Positions 57,755-64,000 of a DNA stretch of 64,000 bases are shown one piece after another. Position numbers and translations under genes: made by a program. Every line of letters starts with the position of its first letter. The first letter of the stretch is position 1. The DNA is from Cutaneotrichosporon cavernicola (lineage: Eukaryota > Basidiomycota > Tremellomycetes > Trichosporonales > Trichosporonaceae): positions 2,232,001-2,296,000 of the forward strand of contig NC_083397.1 in NCBI RefSeq assembly GCF_030864355.1, in the 5' to 3' direction. The notes beneath the pieces are model-generated. The model had not been told where the DNA came from, made no database searches, and saw only the letters and a list, made by a program, of their open reading frames with translations.

Positions 57755-58938
57755 ATGTCCACTGCCGCCGCCAACCCTATCGCGGCGTTCTTCGCCTCGG
57801 TGTGGCTTCAGATCCTGACCGTCTGGCACACCGGCTTGATGTTCATCCCTTGGGTCCGTCCGCACTGGGGCCTCAATGACATGGCCGACCAGCGGGGACG
57901 TGTGAGTGCTCCCCTTTCCCCCCCCCCCCCCGTCCTTGCTGATGATAGGTCATCGTGATCACGGGCGGAAACAGTGGTACAGGATACGCAACTGCTTTGG
58001 CTTACTACTCTCGCGGCGCGCGCGTCCTCATCCTCTGCCGATCGGCGGAGCGCGCCGCTAAGGCCATTGCCGATCTCAAACGCGGCGGTGTCGCCAACGT
58101 CCTCTCTGAAATGGAGTACACCCCAGTAAACGAGGAGCGTGTCGGCACGCTCGAGCACATCCCATGCGACCTGGCCGACCTCCACTCTGTCGATGAGGCT
58201 GCACGCATGATTGCTGAGCGCGTGGACCGCGTCGATGTGCTCTTCGCCAACGCCGGAGTTATGGGGATGAATGGGCGCACGAAGCAAGGCTATCCCCTCC
58301 AGTTTGGCACTAACGTGAGATCCAGGATCCAAGTTACAGCTGACCCCTAGGTACTCGGACACCAGCGCCTCATGGCCCACCTCCTCCCCCTCCTCCGCAC
58401 ACCACGACCCCGGCCCGCACGTATCATCTCCCTCGCCTCTGCCACACACATTCAGGCTCCTCCGGGTGGCATTGACTATGCCGGCCTCGACAGCGGAGCT
58501 GATCGTAATGTGTGGCTCGAGTACAGCGAGAGCAAGTGGGCCATCATCGCGCTTGCCAAGTACGTACACGCGCACTACGGGCCGACTTGCAAGGACGGGG
58601 TTTGCAGCGTCCCTGCTCCCGGAGAGATCATCTCCATTGCCGTGCATCCGGGCCTAGTGTCTACCAACCTGTTCATGCACCTCCAGACTGCAAAGTGGTT
58701 GAGCTACACGTTCACTTGGCTGCTCAAGCTCGTCTTGTGCACGGCAACTATCGGCTCTCTCAACCAGATTTGGGCCGCTGAGGTCGCGGATCCCATTGCC
58801 CGCGAGCTCAGTGGCGGGTATGTTTGGTGTTTCCAGGAGCGAGGAAGGGAGCGGGTCGATCTCGAGGCTGAGGCTGGGACTGCAGCAGGGGAGACGGTGT
58901 GGGCATGGTGCGAGGCGCAGGCTGCTCGCCATGAGTAG
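57755..58938 (+). CDS. Short-chain dehydrogenase/reductase, membrane-anchored type
   Basis: An NAD(P)-dependent oxidoreductase of the classical SDR family, similar in layout to retinol dehydrogenase/WWOX-like enzymes; substrate unknown. Introns of 47 nt (57902-57948, with a 14-base C run) and 36 nt leave 1,101 nt and 366 aa. The first 35 residues, AFFASVWLQILTVWHTGLMF, are hydrophobic and probably anchor the protein in a membrane. The cofactor motif is VIVITGGNSGTGYATALAYY, then ADLHSVDEAAR and VLFANAGVMG. The active site is IISLASATH and YSESKWAIIALAKY (Ser, Tyr-x3-Lys). IAVHPGLVSTNL follows. The Met at 57755 is chosen over one 21 codons upstream. It lies 258 bp downstream of the oxidase in the same direction and is convergent with the deacetylase, 66 bp between stops. 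Confidence 0.9.
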
Positions 58939-59004
58939 GATTTGGCGGGCTAGATGAGCTAGAATCATATATTTATACAACATGTCACATGCATGGATAC
59001 TGCT

Positions 59005-60532
59005 CTACAGCGCGACGATCTCGCGGATACGCTCCGACAAGATGGCATACGTCCGCTCGGCCTCCACAAACGCCTCCTCAGTATTCTCGTCTGGTACATT
59101 ACTTTCGGGCACCTCGAGTGTAAACGCGGGCGCGTAAGCCTCGATACTCTCGTGGTCCGGCACGTCCGTATCCGTCCCAATATCCGTCCCCACAATTGCG
59201 GCCGTGGCGAGTGCCCAAGCCCGCGCCGCATTCGCATGCTCATACCCTCCTCCACCAAGTACAGCAGTGGGTACACCCCACGCCATAACCTGCTCAACGA
59301 CCCAGGTACTCCCTCCTTCCCCGTGCGGGCTCCATGCCCCCCACTGACCAATCCTATCCCCCGGCAGCCCATCGACGCCGAGCTGGAGGACGATGTAATC
59401 TGGTGCCCATGCAGAGTGAACCATCTCGACGCAACGCCACATCCGCGCATACGTCGAGGGATGGGCAAACGCCGCGAGCGGAAGAGACAAGGAGAACGGG
59501 TGTGGCGTATCACTTGGCGTAAGACCAGGTGCGCCAGGAGGAAAGAATATCCGACTCTGGTGATGGACACTCAGCGTTAAGACTTGTGGGGCCCGTGGCC
59601 GTCCTCTTAGAGGATAAGGGAAGTGGGTTGGAGACGTAAAGGCCGTCGCGACACCGTCGCCGTAATGCAAGTCCATATCCAAGTAAAGGATTCGCGCCCG
59701 TCTTTTAGACCCAGGGGAACGGGGTACGCCCTCTCGAGCGAGGAGGAGGATACCGAGCACCGCGTCGGCCACGTAGCAGAATCCACTAGCGCGTGCGCGG
59801 AGGGCATGGTGCCGTCCCCCGTCCCATACAATTGCCATTTTCGCCGTTCCCTGTACGAGTAGGCGACAGGCTGTAAGTGTGCCTGCGGCGACGAGGGGAA
59901 CGTAAGCTCGCAACGCGGGGAAACGGGGACAGTCCTGTTATCAGCTCGTCCAGGTGGTTATTTAGTAGACGTACGTCTTCCAGGCCCATTGCTTCGCGGC
60001 GCCGTTTCGTCGGACGGTCATCGTCGTCGTCCGCGCTCGAACCAGAGTCTGAGTTGTCTCCAGAGTACGACTGGAGTACATAGTCTACGTCAGAGTGTTC
60101 GCTAGAGAGCTTACCGAGATAGCGCTGGTCGTGGTAGCGTCGTAGCTCGGTGGGTGTTGCGAAGGAGAGGTCTGGTGGGACCACGCGAATGCCGTGTATT
60201 GGTGGATCCGTCAGTTCCTCATCGTCGTCTTCATCGTCTTCGTCGTCATCGTCTTCAACATCGCCACCTTCCTTCCCTTCGCCCGGTCCGCTCTCAGAAC
60301 AAAGCCATGTGACCTCGGGATCTCGCGAAGCCTCATCATTGTGTCCACCGTTGCTGCCCGCACCTTGCCCATCCACACCTTCCCTCACAGTGTCGCGATG
60401 GTCAGGCGGATTATCGAGCAGGCCCAGAGCGCGGACGAGGCCATGCACGAGGCTCGACCGGCCAACGTTCGCGGGCAGCTTGTCTGCCGCCCGCTGGAGT
60501 TCAGCACTCCAGATATACGCGACTGAGGTCAT
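59005..60532 (-). CDS. Class I histone deacetylase, Hos1/HDAC8-like
   Basis: A zinc-dependent lysine deacetylase of the arginase/HDAC fold. One 40-nt intron leaves 1,488 nt and 495 aa. The N-terminus has VAYIWSAELQRAADKLPANV and HGLVRALGLLD. The domain is then interrupted by a roughly 60-residue insert with a strongly acidic run, DVEDDDDEDDEDDDEEL. Core motifs resume with TPTELRRYHDQRYLGKL, a second acidic insert, and across the intron MGLEDDCPRFPALRAYVPLV. The charge relay is in IVWDGGRHHALRARASGFCY. The zinc ligands are in YLDMDLHYGDGVA (usual HHGDG has become HYGDG) and LQLGVDGLPGD. The catalytic Tyr is in LGGGGY. These are all intact, so the enzyme should be active. The start MTSVAYIW lies only 132 bp from a tRNA gene. 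Confidence 0.9.
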
Positions 60533-60664
60533 GGGTGAAGGAGATCTGAGAGGTGTAGTTCCTGAATTGTTTGGCTCATTTCCACTGTCGGATATCGGAT
60601 ATGAGATTGTGGCGCCAATTTATATAGTCACTGGCCGAACGGTTTTTCCATCAATTCATTAGCT

Positions 60665-60755
60665 GCCTCGTTATATCAGTCGGTAGATTAAATGACTCTT
60701 AATGCGGTTAGTCCGGTTGATCATTCGGTCGTGGGTTCGAGCCCCACACGAGGCT
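60665..60755 (+). tRNA. tRNA-Lys(CTT): tRNA-Lys (CTT), with an 18-nt intron
   Basis: Acceptor stem GCCTCGT (60665-60671) pairs fully with ACGAGGC (60748-60754), with discriminator T. The anticodon arm is AATGA-CTCTTAA-TCATT, with anticodon CTT at 60698-60700. An 18-nt intron (about 60702-60719) sits at the canonical position after base 37. The T-arm is GTGGG-TTCGAGC-CCCAC. The spliced length is 73 nt. The D-stem TATC/GATT keeps three pairs and has a T-T mismatch at 10-25, and the A box is off consensus (TTATATCAGTCGG against the usual TTAGCTCAGTCGG). A run of T at 60761-60764 can end Pol III transcription. Confidence 0.9.
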
Positions 60756-61830
60756 TATCTTTTGCTTTTGCGCGGACTGGCTGGTGGTGAGATGGTTGGA
60801 CTCGTAGGAAGCTCCGAGTTGATGGACTTGTGGCGCTCCCGACATCCCTCACCTGTGACCTCTGAGGATCAGGTCGACAGCTCAGAAGACGATTTGTTTA
60901 CATCTGCAGATGGCTGGAAGTGGGGGCAACTACTATGAACCAAGGTCAAGGTCAGCTGTCCTCGGTTGATCTCGGCATTGAGGCCTGAAGACGTAATGAT
61001 GAACTGAACGACTCTCAATGGACAAGAGCTGTGGAGTGAGACCTTGGGTGAAGCCAGGCTTCATGTTGACATTGGGGTTGTTGACTTTTGTTTGGCCACG
61101 CTACAAAGTTGGATCAAACTTGGGATGATTGGGTGATTACAACGAGGGTTTACATCTAGGGTAATACTCAGGGGATATTTCAGAAATGTTCATCGGATGA
61201 ACCGTCAAGAGCCGAACCAGGGGATTAAGGTACCCCTTATCCTCGAAAGCAAAGCGCAAACCTTGGAGACTTGTACCTGCCTTTGAGAATACTCATGCTA
61301 GTTGGCTAGGGGTACAAGAACAGAGGAGATCAGAGGACGTAGCCCGAGCTGCAGGAGTCGGAGGCGTTAATGGAGCAGGGACACTAAGTTGAGATGACAT
61401 CGAAGGAAGAGGGAAGAGGCAAGTGGGAGGTGAGAGATGGAAGAGATGGGATAGTGGGAAGATGAGATGGAAGGTTGGGAGGCTGGATAATAGGAGACAA
61501 ATGACGAGATTGGGCGGCGACAAGGGGAAGCAAGAGGGAGGCGGAGGCAGAGGCCGAGGGAAAATGGCCACCAACCTAGTTGAACCAAGATTGCTGGCTT
61601 TGTGCGATTAACCACAAACTCACAACTGGCCCACGCCCCTCCCAAGCCACCTCCGCTCCCCTTTGACCTTGCGCCTTTCCACCCACGCACCGTAAGACCC
61701 CAACTGGCAGCAATCGCACTTTCAACGTCAACAAACACAAACACTCACCCAACCACCCACCCACACCTCCATATCACATTCATTACTAAAATAAACCTAG
61801 CCAACTCGCACCCTTCTCTTCTCTTCTTCC
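60756..61830. other. Intergenic region between tRNA-Lys and the CBS/PB1 gene
   Basis: About 1.07 kb. It starts with a T-rich Pol III terminator, then carries AT-richer sequence with no coding pattern. The last 200 bases hold CCACC/CACAC leader-like tracts before the start at 61831. Confidence 0.5.
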
Positions 61831-64000
61831 ATGTCCCGAATCCCCGTTCCCAACGGTGGACTGCAGAGCGCTCCAGGATCACCAAGCATGCCGTCCACTC
61901 CCGCATCCGAGCCCCGTAGGAAGACGAATCGTCGTGACGAGGTAAGTCCCAAGTCCTTCCCTCACCCTCCCACACACCCTTCCCTCCTCCCATCTCTACC
62001 ATCACTGGGGTCAAGGACACGGCTGTGACCAAGTCTGTGCCGCATCTGCGGCGCAGAATGCAACTTGCACAGCCCGGCGATCGTGGGTCGGACGTGGACG
62101 GGGACGACCGGGAATGTTTGCACCGGGTCGTGCCGACAACCCCCACACTGTTCATTGTTCTCTGTTCCGCCCTCGGCACGCCAAGCAAAGAGTGCATGAG
62201 TGCATCGAGCAGGAGCCGAACCCGTTCAGATGAGGTGGCGTTGACAAGATGGCTCAACCGCTGTCATGGTGCACGGATCGTTGTCGCAGCCCACCTCGTA
62301 ACTGAATGATTTCGACTCACTCTTTGGTTTTCTCTTGCTATCTTGATTCAAACCCCCACATCCACGTTACAAACTACCCATGGACCTACCAGTCCGCTCG
62401 TCTCCTCTTCCCAGCGTTACGTTCCCCACTCCCCCTACCCATTTCCCTTCCTCCCCTTCTTCTCCTCCCCCACAGCCCTTGCGTGGCTCATCCCTCGTTT
62501 GGAACGACGCTCAGACTTTCCCCTCTTCTCCTCCACCACTACACGCGTCACTTCCAATGTCACCTCTCGACAACAACCTCCTTTTCGACGGCGGTCGCAC
62601 AACACAAAAACCACTCGACACACCGCCGGCCTCGTTCCACTCGACATCCCCAAAAACCCCCTTTCAACCTCTCCCGGACCGCCAACGTCGCACCTCGCAA
62701 CACCTCGACCATGCTGTCCCGGGCCTCCCTTCGTCCAAATCCAACCCGAACCTCTTGTACCCGGGCCTGCCGAACGACTTGGACAAACCGCGCCGCCGCA
62801 AAAACACCATGCCAATGCCACCGCCCCCATCGGACGAACAACGCCTTGCGGAATCGCTTGAATCGCCTGAAAACCCTGCCAAATACCACTCGAACCTGTC
62901 TCGCGCCGACGTGACCACCTCTGGCAAACTCGTGCGCGGCTCTACTGTCCGACAAATGTCGTACAAATTCCAGTCTCTGCGCAAGAAGATTGAGAATGAG
63001 CTCTCCCGCAAGCGCCCCGGCGGTGGCCGAGGCCAGCAGGATGGCACCCCGTCGAGCTTCAAGCGCCCTTCCAAGCGCAACATCAAAGGCACTGTCGCTG
63101 GTCTCCGCCCCAGTCCGGCCCTAACTGTTCCCGAGGGCATGAGTGTCGCCGATGCCGCCCAGCTGTGCGCGGCCAAGCGCACTGACTGTGTCCTAGTCGT
63201 CGACGAGGAGGAGGGCCTCAGTGGTATTTTCACCGCAAAGGACCTTGCCTTCCGCGTCACGGCTGAGGGTCTTGACCCTCGCCTCACCGCCGTCTCGACC
63301 ATCATGACTCGCAACCCCATGGTCACGCGCGACACAACTAGCGCTACTGAGGCTCTCCAGCTCATGGTTTCGCGCCATTTCCGCCATCTCGTGAGTTTCC
63401 GACCTCGGTGCCAGCTGACAGCAGCCCGTTTGCAACGAGGACGGTGATGTTGTTGGCCTCCTTGACATTACAAAGGTGTTCCATGACGCGCTCGCCAAGG
63501 TCGAGCGCAGCTCGTCAGCAACCAACCAGCTTTCGGCCGCCCTTGCCGGTGTTCAGAGCGAGCTTGGTCCTGGTCTCAACAGCAATCCCCAGGCCGCGGC
63601 AATGCTCGCCTACGTCGACGCTCTGCGCGACAAGATGGCTCAGCCGGACCTCATGTCGGTTCTCGACACCAGCCTTCCTCCACCCACAGTCACTCCCCGC
63701 ACCTCTGTGCGAGAGGCTGCCCGTCTCATGAAGGACCGCAGAACGACTGCCGTCTGTGTCCTCGAGGCGAACTCGGCTACGAGCACGCTCTCCGGCATGA
63801 GCAACCCCGGCGCTCCTCCGAAGATCGCCGGTATCTTCACCTCCAAGGACATTGTCCTGCGTGTCATTGCGGCCGGCCTCGACGCCTCGCGCTGCAGCGT
63901 CGTGCGTGTTATGACCCCGCACCCAGACACTGCTCCTCCCTTCATGATCGTCCAAGACGCTCTCAAGAAGATGCACAACGGCCACTACCTCAACCTCCCG
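61831..64000 (+). CDS. mug70: CBS/PB1 domain protein, Mug70 type, 3' part missing
   Basis: A CBS-pair protein like S. pombe Mug70; CBS pairs usually bind adenine nucleotides. Exon 1 (61831-61941) encodes MSRIPVPNGG and ends RRKTNRRDE at GTAAGT. Joining it to 62974 gives RRDESLRKKIENELSRKR, matching the family. The intron would be 1,032 nt, the longest here. Alternatively a transcript starting near 62380 reads in frame through to 62974, adding a Pro/Ser-rich N-terminus of 198 aa. CBS units follow: LRPSPALTVPEGMSVADAAQ, KRTDCVLVVDEEEGLSGIFT, ALQLMVSRHFRHL joined over a short intron (about 63391-63424) to PVCNEDGDVVGLLDITKV. The second pair has TSVREAARLMKDRRTTAVCV and GIFTSKDIVLRVIAAGLDAS. The window ends in NGHYLNLP. 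The PB1 domain lies beyond the edge and is assumed. Confidence 0.85.

Overview
The window is nuclear DNA of a basidiomycete yeast. Three things point to the class Tremellomycetes, and more loosely to the Trichosporon / Cutaneotrichosporon group: GC-rich coding sequence with C/G-ended codons, many very short spliceosomal introns (about 29 to 60 nt, GTRNGT donor, CTRAC branch close to YAG), and intron-rich housekeeping genes. The order-level placement is inference. I checked most gene models by confirming that the summed exon lengths are divisible by three and that conserved motifs join across the introns. No transposon, CRISPR array, virus or secondary-metabolite cluster was seen.

Layout. 1-8122: PAF1 (cut by the left edge) and a divergent ATR/Mec1 checkpoint kinase of about 2,280 aa. 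9041-15795: ribosomal protein eL6, a family-16 methyltransferase, a PPG1-type PP2A-like phosphatase and SRP54. 16376-23344: septin Cdc11, Golgi tether COG3 and a small basophilic-site-rich protein. 24687-33856: a DHA1-type MFS transporter, an unknown disordered protein, a four-helix membrane protein, a DUF7587-like protein and a UDP-galactose transporter. 33857-37937 is a 4 kb gene-poor gap with one orphan exon. 37938-46328: methylenetetrahydrofolate reductase, eIF3l, 3-methyladenine DNA glycosylase and a small unknown gene. 46841-54552: a 1,524-aa Kar9-like/GAR-domain cytoskeletal protein and mitochondrial OMA1. 55761-60755: a peroxisomal-type FAD amine oxidase, an SDR, a class I histone deacetylase and a split tRNA-Lys(CTT). 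61831-64000: the start of a Mug70-type CBS/PB1 protein, cut by the right edge.

Most genes are unrelated housekeeping functions: transcription and chromatin, DNA damage, translation and protein targeting, secretory pathway, and cytoskeleton. They are packed in convergent or divergent pairs and are not operons. The only neighbours with a plausible metabolic link are the tandem amine oxidase and SDR.

The most unusual signal is a cluster of hairpins just 3' of the MTHFR stop codon (39990-40309). Four of them share the loop ATCCAACC but have different, self-complementary stems, which suggests a repeated RNA structure under selection. Other points of note are a phosphatase whose C-terminal YFL tail sits on its own 21-nt exon, possible alternative N-termini for the Mug70-type protein, a candidate two-exon micro-membrane protein, and an orphan exon in the 4 kb gap.
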